Assembly: GCA_021201665.1 (NCBI GenBank)
Contig: JAJQEO010000108.1
Coordinates: 60,410 to 100,917 of the forward strand
Direction: 5' to 3'
Origin: Lachnospiraceae bacterium
Lineage (GTDB): Bacteria; Bacillota; Clostridia; Lachnospirales; Lachnospiraceae
Length of the DNA: 40,508 bases
The notes beneath the pieces were generated by a model. It had not been told where the DNA came from. It made no database searches and saw only the letters and a list, made by a program, of their open reading frames with translations. Made by a program: the position numbers and the translations under genes. Below are positions 1-8,124 of the stretch, piece by piece (position 1 is the stretch's first letter; every line of letters begins with the position of its first letter).

Positions 1-96
1 TCCTTCGTATTTCACAGCCTTTATTCCTGATGTCCTTCGTATTTCACAGCCTTTATTCCTGATGTCCTTCGTATTTTAAAGCTTTTATTCCTGAGA
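1..96. repeat. 32-bp tandem repeat, three copies, cut by left window edge
   Basis: Three head-to-tail copies start at 1, 33 and 65. The first two are identical and the third has diverged in its centre. The array continues to, or starts at, the window edge, so the copy number is a minimum. It lies downstream of the leftward nspC gene. A short leftward open frame runs through it but has no ribosome site and is not called a gene. Confidence 0.9.
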
Positions 97-248
97 TTCT
101 ACCGGAATAATCATGCAATAATTCGGGACAGTGCTTCGCAGCCGCTCCATTTTTCATTACTGCAATGATTTCATATGATTTCCCATACCGACGTAAGCGG
201 GTATTTTTCTCTGCGAAGCGTGAGGACAGAGCATTCAGGCGCTTTGGT
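97..248. other. Intergenic stretch with no recognisable gene
   Basis: This lies downstream of nspC. I see no clear terminator, RNA gene or conserved protein in either strand. Confidence 0.5.
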
Positions 249-2081
249 TCAGGATAGCCTCCCTTTGAAATCCTCATATCCAAATTCTTTCACCAGATAG
301 CACTCGCGTCCCGGCGAGACCTTCACGCCCTGTGACATATCGCCTTCCGACAAGGCGAACTGCTTTGCAGCGCTTTCCGCCATTTTCTGTGCAGTACCTT
401 CCGCCGTTTTCCATGCAGCGCGCTCTGCCGTTTTCTTTGCAGCACCATCCGCCGTCTTCCGCTCAGTGCTCTCTGCCGTTTCCTGCGTAACACTCTCCGC
501 CACATTCCGTACAGCGCGCTCTGCAGCCCCCATGACCCAGATGGAAGGCAGGGCGATGCCGTTGAAGGTATTATTCTTTACCATGGAATAGATCGCCATG
601 TCTTCGAAATACAGACGGTCGCCAGGATGGATTTCCCGGTCAAATGAATAGTCGCCAATGATGTCTCCTGCCAGGCAGGTGCACGAGGAGAGACGGTATG
701 TGTACGGTTTTTCCTGCGGCTGCCCGCTGCCCAAAAGCGGCGGACGGTATGGCATCTCCAGTACATCCGGCATGTGGCAGGCGGCCGACGCATCAAGGAT
801 CAGTGTTGTGGTCCCGCCATTTTCCACGATGTCCATCACTTCCGTCACGAGGTAGCCCGCGTTCAATGCGACCGCCTCCCCTGGCTCCAGATAAACCTGC
901 AGATCATAGGTATCCTGCACATGACGGATGCATCTTTCCAGGCGCTCCAAGTCATAATCTGCCCGGGTGATGTGATGTCCGCCGCCCATATTCAGCCATT
1001 TCATCCGCTTCAGATACGGGCCGAAGCGCCGCTCCACCGCCGCCAGTGTGGTTTCGAGGGCGTCGGAATTTTGCTCGCAGAGTGTGTGAAAATGAAGACC
1101 GTCCACGCAAGCCAGGATATCCGGCCCACAGCCATCTACACATGCCAGGGTATCCGGCCTGCAGCCGTCCACGAAACTCTCCCCGGCACGCTCTTGACTT
1201 TTCCGACTGTCCAAAGTCCGTTCTGATCTACCCATACAATCCTTCTGTTGGTCCGACAGCTTCTGCCGAAAAGAAACAGAGTGGCCAGATAATTGAGCGG
1301 ATATTTTCATTTCCCGCTCAAAAATCTCCTGTGTGATTCCCAGTCTGGAGCCTGGCGCACAGGGATCGTAGATGGCAGGATGCACCTCGCTCGTTCCGGT
1401 CTCATTCGAATTCGGCGAAGACTCCGGCGAGATTGCGCCGACCACAGCCGATGCGGAAAAATCCTGCGAGACAGCGCCGGCCGCAGTCGATGTGGAAAAG
1501 TCCTGCGAGGCAGCGCCGGCCGCAGTCGATGTGGAAAAGTCCAGCGAGACAGCATCGGCTGCAGTCGATGTGGAAGAGTCCTGCGAGGCAGCGCCGACCG
1601 CAGTCGACGTGGAAAAGTCCAGCGAAGCAGCGTCGGCCACAGTCGATGTGGAAGAGTCCTGCGAGGCAGCGCCGACTGTATTCCCCTGCGTGGAGCACTC
1701 CGGGTTGATGCGCAGCCCGATGCTCGCCTTCCCCCGGCAGCGCGGGCCGAACCGCCGCAGCTGCGAGAAGGAATTAAAGATCACGTGGTCACAGATGTCC
1801 GCGATCTCATCAATCTCGCTCTCCCGATAGGCCGGGGAAAAAATGTGGTTCTCCTTCCCCATCTCCTCATGACCGAGCCTGGCCTCATACAGGCCGCTCG
1901 CCGTCGTGCCGGACAGGTACTTCCCGATCAGTGGATATTCGCAGAACATTGAAAAAGCCTTCTGTGCCAGGAGGATTTTACAGCCGGTGCGTTCCTGCAC
2001 TCCCTTTAAAATTTCCAGATTTTTGATCAGTTTTTCCTCATCCAGCACGTAGGCGGGAGTCGGGATTTTCTCTATATGCAT
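249..2081 (-). CDS. nspC: Carboxynorspermidine/carboxyspermidine decarboxylase with repeat inserts
   Basis: This is a PLP enzyme of the alanine-racemase-fold decarboxylase class. It removes CO2 from carboxynorspermidine or carboxyspermidine, the last step of the alternative polyamine pathway. Visible marks are the PLP lysine in LLAQKAFSMF (Lys41), FHTLCEQNSDALE, the GGGHH motif near 367-370, LEPGEA near 399-403, and CHMPDVLEMPYRP near 435-447. The family is usually about 375-400 residues and this protein has 610. The excess sits in three places: residues 137-227 (seven 13-residue Ala/Ser/Asp/Thr repeats), about 255-327 (a looser insert with two 11-residue VDGC repeats), and 520-575 (seven 8-residue AE..-type repeats). 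Core motifs on both sides of each insert stay in frame. The carboxynorspermidine dehydrogenase lies just upstream in the same direction. Function is confident; activity with the inserts is not shown. Confidence 0.93.
   Translation of the reverse strand: MHIEKIPTPAYVLDEEKLIKNLEILKGVQERTGCKILLAQKAFSMFCEYPLIGKYLSGTTASGLYEARLGHEEMGKENHIFSPAYRESEIDEIADICDHVIFNSFSQLRRFGPRCRGKASIGLRINPECSTQGNTVGAASQDSSTSTVADAASLDFSTSTAVGAASQDSSTSTAADAVSLDFSTSTAAGAASQDFSTSTAAGAVSQDFSASAVVGAISPESSPNSNETGTSEVHPAIYDPCAPGSRLGITQEIFEREMKISAQLSGHSVSFRQKLSDQQKDCMGRSERTLDSRKSQERAGESFVDGCRPDTLACVDGCGPDILACVDGLHFHTLCEQNSDALETTLAAVERRFGPYLKRMKWLNMGGGHHITRADYDLERLERCIRHVQDTYDLQVYLEPGEAVALNAGYLVTEVMDIVENGGTTTLILDASAACHMPDVLEMPYRPPLLGSGQPQEKPYTYRLSSCTCLAGDIIGDYSFDREIHPGDRLYFEDMAIYSMVKNNTFNGIALPSIWVMGAAERAVRNVAESVTQETAESTERKTADGAAKKTAERAAWKTAEGTAQKMAESAAKQFALSEGDMSQGVKVSPGRECYLVKEFGYEDFKGRLS
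357..524 (-). repeat. 24-nt x 7 intragenic repeat in nspC
   Basis: Seven in-frame units of eight codons encode residues 520-575 of NspC, each opening with Ala-Glu or Ala-Asp. They sit just before the conserved C-terminal VKEFGYEDFK block. The copies have diverged, so the array is not fresh. Confidence 0.85.
1401..1673 (-). repeat. 39-nt x 7 intragenic repeat in nspC
   Basis: Seven in-frame 13-codon units encode residues 137-227 of NspC, with units such as GAASQDFSTSTAA. They interrupt the usual run from RINPE(C/V)ST to YDPCAPGSRLG. All units keep the reading frame. Confidence 0.9.
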
Positions 2082-2253
2082 CGTGCTTTCTGCTCTTTCC
2101 GGCGCAGCCAGAGGTCATGGGTTCAGCAAAGATATTCTTTCATTCCCTGCCTGTTTCACTGTAAATGAAATCACAATCTCAAACAGCTGCGTCACTCAAC
2201 TATCCATCAATGTCAGTCAATTATAAATGTCCCACTGAAAAATACCCTGTGGC

Positions 2254-3570
2254 TCACTCCACCAGCGTCGGATTCTCTTCCACGACCCACGGCAGTCCCC
2301 ATCGGTTCAGTGCTTCCATATAGGGATCCGGATCAAACTCGTCCGTTGTGAATACGCCCGGACGCTGCCACTGCCCGGTCACCACCATCATCGCGCCGAT
2401 CATCGCCGGGACGCCGGTAGTGTAGGAGATCGCCTGCGAGCCGACCTCGCGGTAGCACTCCTGATGGTCGCAGACATTATATATGTAGAGACTCTTCTCT
2501 TTTCCATCCTTAATGCCGGTAAAAATACAGCCAATGTTGGTCTTGCCGACCGTCCGCGGACCAAGCGAAGCCGGATCCGGCAGCAGCTCCTTCAAAAACT
2601 GGATGGGCACGATTTCCTGACCGTTGAAATTCACCGGTGTCGTCGAAAGCATGCCGACATTCTCCAGGCATTTCATGTGTGTCAGATAGCTCTGGCCGAA
2701 GGTCATAAAGAAACGAATCCGTTTCACTCCCGGAATATTTTTCGCGAGCGCCTCAATCTCTTCATGGTGAAGCAGATACATGTCCTTTTTGCCGACTCCG
2801 GCGAAATCGTATTCGCGCTTAATCGTCATCGGCGGAATCTCCACCCAGCGGCCGTCCTCCCAATAGGAACCCGGTGCCGAGACCTCGCGCAGGTTGATCT
2901 CCGGGTTAAAATTCGTCGCGAACGGGTATCCATGGTCGCCGCCGTTGCAGTCCAGAATATCAATCGTATGAATTTCATCAAAATAATGCTTCTGCGCATA
3001 AGCCGTGAACACGCTCGTCACACCCGGGTCAAACCCGGTTCCTAAAAGCGCGGTCAGCCCCGCCTTCTCAAAACGCTCCTGATACGCCCACTGCCACGAA
3101 TAATCAAAGTAAGCAGAAAAGCCCAGACGCTTGCAGCGCTCCTCGTAAACCGCACGCCATGCCGGGTCAGAGGTATCCTCCGCCTCATAATTTGCCGTGT
3201 CAATATAATGCACCCCCGCCGCCAGGCAGGCGTCCATAATCGTCAGATCCTGATACGGCAGCGCCACATTCAGCACCGCATCCGGCTGATACGAACGGAT
3301 CAGGGCCGTCAGCGCCTCCACGTCATCCGCGTCGATCTGGGCTGTCGTGATCTTTGTAAGCGCATCTGCCGCCTGGTCTTCCTGAATCATTTTCTCCGCC
3401 AATGCGTCAGCCGCCTGGTCTTCCCGAACCAGCTTCTCCTTCAGCGCGTCGCACTTTGACACCGTGCGGCTCGCAATCATAATCTCGTCAAACACCTCAT
3501 GATTCTGGCAGCATTTTTGGATCGCCACCGAGGCAACCCCGCCGCAGCCGATAATCATTAATCTGCTCAT
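2254..3570 (-). CDS. Carboxynorspermidine (carboxyspermidine) dehydrogenase, saccharopine-dehydrogenase family
   Basis: This NAD(P)-dependent enzyme condenses a diamine with aspartate semialdehyde to make carboxynorspermidine or carboxyspermidine, the substrate of NspC. The N-terminal Rossmann motif is IIGCGGVASVAIQKC. TANYE, GTGFDPGVTSVF, DCNGGDHGYPFATNFNPEIN and the C-terminal SYTTGVPA/WGLPW blocks match this branch of the saccharopine dehydrogenase fold. I chose the start at 3570 because GGGAGG lies 9-14 bases upstream. A longer frame starting at 3636 has no such site and no Rossmann residues. A 14-residue duplication (EDQAADAL unit) lies about 45-75 residues from the N-terminus. nspC follows after 172 bp, probably in the same transcript. 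Confidence 0.9.
   Translation of the reverse strand: MSRLMIIGCGGVASVAIQKCCQNHEVFDEIMIASRTVSKCDALKEKLVREDQAADALAEKMIQEDQAADALTKITTAQIDADDVEALTALIRSYQPDAVLNVALPYQDLTIMDACLAAGVHYIDTANYEAEDTSDPAWRAVYEERCKRLGFSAYFDYSWQWAYQERFEKAGLTALLGTGFDPGVTSVFTAYAQKHYFDEIHTIDILDCNGGDHGYPFATNFNPEINLREVSAPGSYWEDGRWVEIPPMTIKREYDFAGVGKKDMYLLHHEEIEALAKNIPGVKRIRFFMTFGQSYLTHMKCLENVGMLSTTPVNFNGQEIVPIQFLKELLPDPASLGPRTVGKTNIGCIFTGIKDGKEKSLYIYNVCDHQECYREVGSQAISYTTGVPAMIGAMMVVTGQWQRPGVFTTDEFDPDPYMEALNRWGLPWVVEENPTLVE
3362..3445 (-). repeat. 42-nt x 2 intragenic duplication
   Basis: Two adjacent in-frame 42-nt copies (3362-3403 and 3404-3445) both encode the octapeptide EDQAADAL. They are in the carboxynorspermidine dehydrogenase, between the first Rossmann strands. 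Confidence 0.85.
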
Positions 3571-3638
3571 TCGTTTTTCCTCCCATCCCAGTCGAAAGAA
3601 GAGCAGGCGGACGAGTCCGGCTGCTCTCACTGGCACTC

Positions 3639-3667
3639 ATTATATAGTTTAGAAAATGCTTTGTCAA
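3639..3667 (-). promoter_or_regulatory. Consensus sigma-A-type promoter of the polyamine operon
   Basis: Reading leftward, TTGACA (3667-3662) and TATAAT (3644-3639) are separated by exactly 17 bp. Both hexamers are perfect. The start point should be near 3632, about 60 nt before the dehydrogenase ATG. Confidence 0.85.
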
Positions 3668-3734
3668 TCAAAGAAAAACTATTTTAGGGCTTCTTTACTG
3701 CGGCTCGAAAATGCCTTCAACATATACGCTTAAC

Positions 3735-5327
3735 TTACACCACAGCCTCTATCAAAACCCTGTCTTCAATTACAATCTCCTTCACCCCTGTTTCCTTCTT
3801 CTTATTAAAGTTAAAGCTAAGCATATATCCTTTTTTCAAGTGAAAATAATCCATGTAATCGGTAAGCTGTTGTTCCCCGCGCTCATTGTACGCATTTCCA
3901 TGCCAGATCTTAAGTTCGCAGATAAATTGTTCACCATGATAATCAATCACCAGATCCATGCGTTCCCGGTTTCTGGTCTCCGCTTCTACATAACAATTAC
4001 CGCTCCCGTTTATAATCGGTTTTAAAAACAGCATAAAATATCTGCGTCCCTCATCCTCAACAAAGGTCTCATCCTTATCTCCATACAGAAAATCAAAAGT
4101 ATCAACAAAGCGTTCCAGAATATGCCTGACATTCAGATGACCATCAACAATATACTGATCCTTATGCCGGGAGCCTTCTGCAAAGATTTTATTTTCCTTC
4201 TGGCGGGCATCCAGCAAAAATTTATTATACAACCGCGTTTCAAAAATCCGGTTCGATATTCTCAAAGCGGAATCCTGAACCTTAATAAAACCAAACATAA
4301 TCGCGTCTCTTATTGCTCTGTCATCCGCATTATAGGAAACCTGTTCTCCCTGAAAAAGGATGCTTGAAATGACAGCATTCATCTCTGGAAAATCGTAAAG
4401 CTTATTTATCAGAGAATCAAACAGGGGATTGTTCTCCTCGAGCAAAATTTTCACTGCTCTTTGAAATCCGCCCTTCGACCACACAGCCGCTTTATTTATA
4501 AATTCTTTTCCATCGAAAAGATATTCATCCATTAGCTTACACAGCCGTGAGACCAGGTAAGGATACCCCGACGTATAATCATAAATCAGACCCGCCATTT
4601 GGCTGACATGCATACCCGTGCAATAGTCAGCCTCATATGCATTCAGCATTCCGCTGATATCCTCTGCGGAAAAGCTCATATCAACCCGAAAGTCAGCTGT
4701 TATATTCCAGAGAGAATTTTCCTTGTGTTCTTCCGTCGGTCGAATTTTTTTCTTGATACTCCTGATATCATAAACCCCTGCGAGAATCACGCTCTGAAAG
4801 GTCGGAATCATATCCCTGTCAAGATACCCAGCCCGAAGCTGAGAGAGGAAGTCAAGAAATATCTGATTATTCGCTGCCTGGTCTGCCTCGTCTATCATCA
4901 GCACAATCGGTCTGTCCGCTTTTTCACATATTTCCGAAAGGCTGTCGAATAAGTCGAACAGCTGCAGTTTCTCATACCGTTGCTCTAACATTGTTTTCAA
5001 TGACAGAATGATTCCTTCCTGCAGTTCATTTTCGATACGAATCTTTTTAAGAAACTCTTTTGCAAACGCGACACAGAACCTGTTCTCCGTTTCAAAAACA
5101 GACGAACTCATCCGCTGAAAGTCCATACTCACTACGATATAATCAGGGCGCAGATAATCTGCAAGAGCTCTGAGAGTAGTTGTTTTGCCGTATTGCCTTG
5201 CTCTGTTGATTGTAAAATAATCGCCCTCGTCTACCATTTCACGAATTGCCGCAAGTCTGGATTTGAGATCAACCATATAATGCTTATCCGGTCTGCATGC
5301 ACCAGTTACATTAAAAATCTTCGCCAT
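3735..5327 (-). CDS. AAA-ATPase-like protein with C-terminal PD-(D/E)XK nuclease-type domain
   Basis: This 530-residue protein matches the plan of a large, poorly understood family (predicted AAA-ATPase plus PD-(D/E)XK superfamily domain) common in Clostridia and Bacteroidetes. A P-loop-like ARQYGKTTTL lies at residues 43-52, and a Walker B-like block IVLMIDEADQA near 140-150. The C-terminus has DLVIDYHGEQFICELKIW, with the D...ExK spacing of the nuclease fold. The start at 5327 is preceded by AGGAGGAG; the longer frame begins with GTG inside that site. A small acidic protein gene ends 42 bp upstream. The cellular role is unknown: defence, toxin-like and regulatory roles have all been suggested for relatives. 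Confidence 0.85.
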   Translation of the reverse strand: MAKIFNVTGACRPDKHYMVDLKSRLAAIREMVDEGDYFTINRARQYGKTTTLRALADYLRPDYIVVSMDFQRMSSSVFETENRFCVAFAKEFLKKIRIENELQEGIILSLKTMLEQRYEKLQLFDLFDSLSEICEKADRPIVLMIDEADQAANNQIFLDFLSQLRAGYLDRDMIPTFQSVILAGVYDIRSIKKKIRPTEEHKENSLWNITADFRVDMSFSAEDISGMLNAYEADYCTGMHVSQMAGLIYDYTSGYPYLVSRLCKLMDEYLFDGKEFINKAAVWSKGGFQRAVKILLEENNPLFDSLINKLYDFPEMNAVISSILFQGEQVSYNADDRAIRDAIMFGFIKVQDSALRISNRIFETRLYNKFLLDARQKENKIFAEGSRHKDQYIVDGHLNVRHILERFVDTFDFLYGDKDETFVEDEGRRYFMLFLKPIINGSGNCYVEAETRNRERMDLVIDYHGEQFICELKIWHGNAYNERGEQQLTDYMDYFHLKKGYMLSFNFNKKKETGVKEIVIEDRVLIEAVV

Positions 5328-5369
5328 AGAAATCACTCCTCCTCAGCAGCAATCGTCGTTGTTGACAGA

Positions 5370-5600
5370 TCAATCCCTGACCTGACTGTTATCCGCAGCG
5401 CATCTGGCGTTTTTTTCTTTTTCCATCAGCACTTCCAGAGCCTCGTCACTCTCGCTGATCCACACATCCTCTTCTTCTTCGGTCAGTCCAAGGTACTCCC
5501 GGAGAGTACATTCCTCGTCACTGAAATTCCATTCATCCGTAAGGTCAAAGATCTCATCAAACTCGGCTTCGCCGCTCATATAACGTTGTCGAAATTTCAT
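5370..5600 (-). CDS. Small acidic protein upstream of the AAA-ATPase
   Basis: A 76-residue protein rich in Glu and Asp (core FDEIFDLTDEWNF and LGLTEEEEDVWISESDEAL). I recognise no domain with confidence. GGGAGG lies about nine bases before the ATG. It reads toward the AAA-ATPase and ends 42 bp before that start, so the two are probably cotranscribed. A short, very acidic partner encoded first is the usual look of an antitoxin or inhibitor, but that is inference from layout only. Confidence 0.7.
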   Translation of the reverse strand: MKFRQRYMSGEAEFDEIFDLTDEWNFSDEECTLREYLGLTEEEEDVWISESDEALEVLMEKEKNARCAADNSQVRD

Positions 5601-5649
5601 GTAATATCCTCCCGCCCATCTCTCTACATAAAAAGAACGCCTGTTTTCC

Positions 5650-5811
5650 TATTCGGCCTGCGGCTTGCTGCCGGCCGCGCACCAGGCGCATGACAGCGAA
5701 GCTGTCAAATTCCTTATGCGCCTGTGTCCTTATTCGACCTGCGGCTTGCCGCCGGTCGTGCGCCAGGCGCATGACAGCGAAGCTGTCAAATCCCTTATGC
5801 GCCTGTGTGCA
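5650..5811. repeat. 81-bp tandem repeat with nested palindromes, two copies
   Basis: Copies at 5650-5730 and 5731-5811 are nearly identical. Each holds an outer inverted pair GGCGCAT/ATGCGCC and an inner pair GACAG/CTGTC around CGAAG, so each copy can fold into a stacked hairpin. They lie between two leftward genes. No protein is credible here. Confidence 0.85.
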
Positions 5812-5895
5812 TTATACACAAAAAGCGCCCTCTCGTCCACTATCAACCAGAAAAAAGCGGAAATGGCTGTAATGAAAAAGTGATGGATAAAAGCG

Positions 5896-5922
5896 AAAAA
5901 AACCGGCTCGCTGTGAGTCGGT
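5896..5922 (-). terminator. Intrinsic terminator after the LTA-synthase-like gene
   Basis: The stem ACCGACTC/GAGCCGGT, with one mismatch, is followed on the minus strand by seven T. It begins 14 bp after the stop at 5936. Confidence 0.75.
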
Positions 5923-5935
5923 CTTCCACTTTTAC

Positions 5936-6856
5936 TCATTCCTCCGTCTTCGCCAGAATCTCCGCAATCGCGTCCTCTGAATACCCTTCCGGCTCGCTCA
6001 TGCCGGTGTCCAGCGCGCTGGATGTAAAACTGTAGACAAAGCCGTAATCCTTGTAGCCCTGCGCCAGATTGGAAAAATACTCGGTGAGGACATTGTTGCT
6101 TTTTGCTGCATCCGTTACGCCGGGTACGACCAGAACTAAGACTGCGGCTGCCAGAACCGCGCCGGAGACACGGTGGGTTTTTCCCTCATATTTTGGTCCT
6201 TTCACCCAGAAGTATGCCAGCATGACGCAGAGTGCCGCCACAATCACAATCGCGATCACGGCCTGCCAGTCTGTGAAATAGCTGCTCCTCATCGTCAGCA
6301 GATCGCTGACCATCGACAGGTCTGTCCAGCCGAACGGCGAGACGCGGTTCGCGAGGACGATGCCATTAACTACGCCCAGAAACAGCCAGAACACACTGAT
6401 AAAAGTGCGGGCGGCAGCTCGTCTTTTTACTATGTATACAAAAAGGAGTGTGGTCCACACCAGGAAGGCATTGTACAAAAATACCAGATTCCTGTCCACC
6501 ATGAACGCGCAGGCTTCCAGAAATGAGTGCCGTGAAACCCACTCGATCAAAAAGCAGATTGCGCACGAGAGCAGCGCGTGAAACAGAATCGAGTAACGAT
6601 TCAGGATCTCGATCATACGCTTATATCTCGGGTCGGCTTTGATCCGGGCCGCTTTTGCGTCTCTCTCTGTCTTTCGCTCGGTCAAATGTTCTTTTATTTT
6701 ACTGAACCGCTCTCGCAAAACGCTTCTTCGCTGCGCGGTCTTCCTTTTACATGTCCGCACTCGCGCAGTCTTTTTTTGCTGTGTAGCTTTTCTTTCTTTT
6801 TGCGTCCTGAGTACTTCGGACTCTGACGCAGCCATATTCTTATGTCGTCCAAACAT
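5936..6856 (-). CDS. N-terminal half of an LTA-synthase-like membrane protein; catalytic domain absent
   Basis: A 306-residue protein. The first 90 residues are highly basic, followed by about five membrane segments (roughly 92-112, 125-145, 150-172, 200-220, 230-250) and a short extracellular tail. The tail blocks YFSNLAQGYKDYGFVYSF and PEGYSEDAI resemble the linker just before the sulfatase-type domain in Lachnospiraceae LTA-synthase-family proteins, which are about 600 residues. Here the protein stops at that linker and a terminator follows. No sulfatase motif is found downstream. AGGAGGG precedes the ATG, so expression signals are intact. It is either a natural stand-alone membrane domain or a truncated gene that kept its terminator. 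Without the catalytic domain it cannot polymerise glycerol phosphate by itself. Confidence 0.72.
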   Translation of the reverse strand: MFGRHKNMAASESEVLRTQKERKATQQKKTARVRTCKRKTAQRRSVLRERFSKIKEHLTERKTERDAKAARIKADPRYKRMIEILNRYSILFHALLSCAICFLIEWVSRHSFLEACAFMVDRNLVFLYNAFLVWTTLLFVYIVKRRAAARTFISVFWLFLGVVNGIVLANRVSPFGWTDLSMVSDLLTMRSSYFTDWQAVIAIVIVAALCVMLAYFWVKGPKYEGKTHRVSGAVLAAAVLVLVVPGVTDAAKSNNVLTEYFSNLAQGYKDYGFVYSFTSSALDTGMSEPEGYSEDAIAEILAKTEE

Positions 6857-7043
6857 CCTTTATCCCTCCTGACATGCCGGGTTTTCTGATTTTCCTGCCT
6901 CCCCAGGATCTTCAGCTTCCCAGGATTCTTTGGGTTTTTTGGCCTCTCCGGAGTCTTCGGCATCTCCGCATTTTTGGGTCTCCCCGGCAGTAGTTTTCCA
7001 TCAGCTATAGTTTTTTCAATGACCGTTCATGTAAGCTTTTTTA

Positions 7044-7072
7044 CATTTTATTCCACTGTTGGAAATAAAATG
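7044..7072. promoter_or_regulatory. Inverted repeat, possible operator
   Basis: CATTTTATTCC (7044-7054) and GGAAATAAAATG (7061-7072) are complementary except for one extra base. It lies about 190 bp upstream of the LTA-synthase-like gene and could be an operator or a weak terminator. I do not recognise the motif. Confidence 0.4.
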
Positions 7073-7170
7073 CGTTTTTATTCTAAATATTTCTTTAAAA
7101 AACTCTGAAATTTTCATGTACTGCACCTTCGTTTCTCTTCATCTTCCTCCGGCGCAGATGAGAGTTTATC

Positions 7171-7196
7171 AAAAAAAGCAGATGTTTTCCATCTGC
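7171..7196 (-). terminator. Intrinsic terminator, minus strand
   Basis: A perfect stem GCAGATG/CATCTGC with a GAAAA loop is followed on the minus strand by seven T. Confidence 0.85.
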
Positions 7197-7243
7197 AATA
7201 TGATGAATTTTATCTCGATTTTTCGGATTGATTTGTGCATAGA

Positions 7244-7301
7244 AAAACCCCCTGGATGTCTCCTCGCTGATTTTCATAAGCAAAAAAGACAATCCAGAGG
7301 G
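7244..7301 (-). terminator. Long hairpin with T-tract, probable terminator of the Crp/Fnr gene
   Basis: On the minus strand CCCTCTGGATTGTCT pairs with AGACATCCAGGGGG across a loop of about 28 nt, followed by TTTTT. The nearest upstream gene is the Crp/Fnr regulator. Confidence 0.5.
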
Positions 7302-7548
7302 TATGTATTTCATCACTCACACCCGGCACTTCTCCCTGACATCTTTTCACTACTCACACCTGGCGCTTCGTCCGTTCCCACACTTTCTGAAGAAGTCTCC
7401 CTGTTTTTTCCTCATGCTTTTCTCCTTTCGTTCTGCAAAGGATCTTGTACAGCGAAGCCACTCCCTTACGCGTGTACGCATATATGAAAAAAGGCTGCGC
7501 TATAACCGTAATTATAGCATAGCCGGATTTTCATTGCCTTGACCTAAA

Positions 7549-8124
7549 TCAATTTTTGATAATTTTTCTGACCCTGCTGAGGCTCTCCGAAGACATATTT
7601 AAAAAGGAAGCAATGTCTTTTTTGCTGATCAATTCCTCCAGGCCAGGGTAAAATTCCGTGAACCATTCATAGCGCTGTCTCGCGGTATAGGAGACCAGGG
7701 CACGGTCCCTCTCAACAGTAATATACAAGGACACGGAGAGCATGGCCTCATAAATGCGCGCTGCTTCAACGCTGCTCTGCACCAGCCGGTTCAGCTCTTT
7801 CAGGGGTATGTACAGCAGTTCTGCATCGTTCACCACTTCTATGGTGCAGATAGAAGTAATCTCCTTATCGAGGCTGTAAATAGAGGTGACCGGCTCCCCG
7901 GGACGGTATCCGAAGCAGAAAATTCTTTCACTGCCGTCCGCGCCAAGGCAGTAGCTTTTGACCACTCCCGACACCAGAAACGGGATCTCCGTAAGCCGCT
8001 CGTTTTCCCGGATAACGGTGCTCCGTTTCTTTAATCTGCGAATTTCCGAATAGCGGACCGCCTCCGCAAGCAGCTCTGTTTCCTTCAGTCCGATAATATC
8101 CCGCCAGAATGCTGTGATTTCCAT
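7549..8124 (-). CDS. Crp/Fnr-family transcriptional regulator
   Basis: A 191-residue cytoplasmic regulator with an N-terminal cyclic-nucleotide-binding-type beta barrel. Visible pieces are RSTVIRENERLTEIPFLVSGVVKSY and GYRPGEPVTSIYSLDKEITSICTIEVVNDAELLYIPL. The C-terminal helix-turn-helix is LISKKDIASFLNMSSESLSRVRK. I see no Fnr-type Cys cluster, so an iron-sulfur sensor is unlikely. The ligand is unknown. The start at 8124 has GGGAG nine bases upstream, and the longer frame to 8172 has no site. It stands alone between two repeat-rich spacers, so its targets cannot be read from context. Confidence 0.85.
   Translation of the reverse strand: MEITAFWRDIIGLKETELLAEAVRYSEIRRLKKRSTVIRENERLTEIPFLVSGVVKSYCLGADGSERIFCFGYRPGEPVTSIYSLDKEITSICTIEVVNDAELLYIPLKELNRLVQSSVEAARIYEAMLSVSLYITVERDRALVSYTARQRYEWFTEFYPGLEELISKKDIASFLNMSSESLSRVRKIIKN

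Larger units (their letters stand above)
6857..7548. other. 692-bp intergenic region with inverted repeat and terminators
   Basis: No protein gene is supported. From left to right it holds a purine-rich stretch (minus strand) next to the membrane-protein start, a small TGTAA/TTACA hairpin at 7030-7045, a good inverted repeat at 7044-7072, a perfect minus-strand terminator at 7171-7196 and a larger hairpin at 7244-7301. The space between the last two could encode a small RNA. Confidence 0.5.

Noticed and set aside
53..283. 76-residue leftward frame through the left-edge repeat
   Set aside because: No ribosome site, overlaps the end of nspC and reads through tandem repeats; no family resemblance.
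774..1952. Long rightward frames opposite nspC
   Set aside because: They are antisense shadows of a GC-rich gene with repeats; no start signals and no recognisable protein.
7095..7316. 73-residue leftward frame between the two terminators
   Set aside because: It reads through both hairpins and has no ribosome site; the hairpins explain the conservation better.
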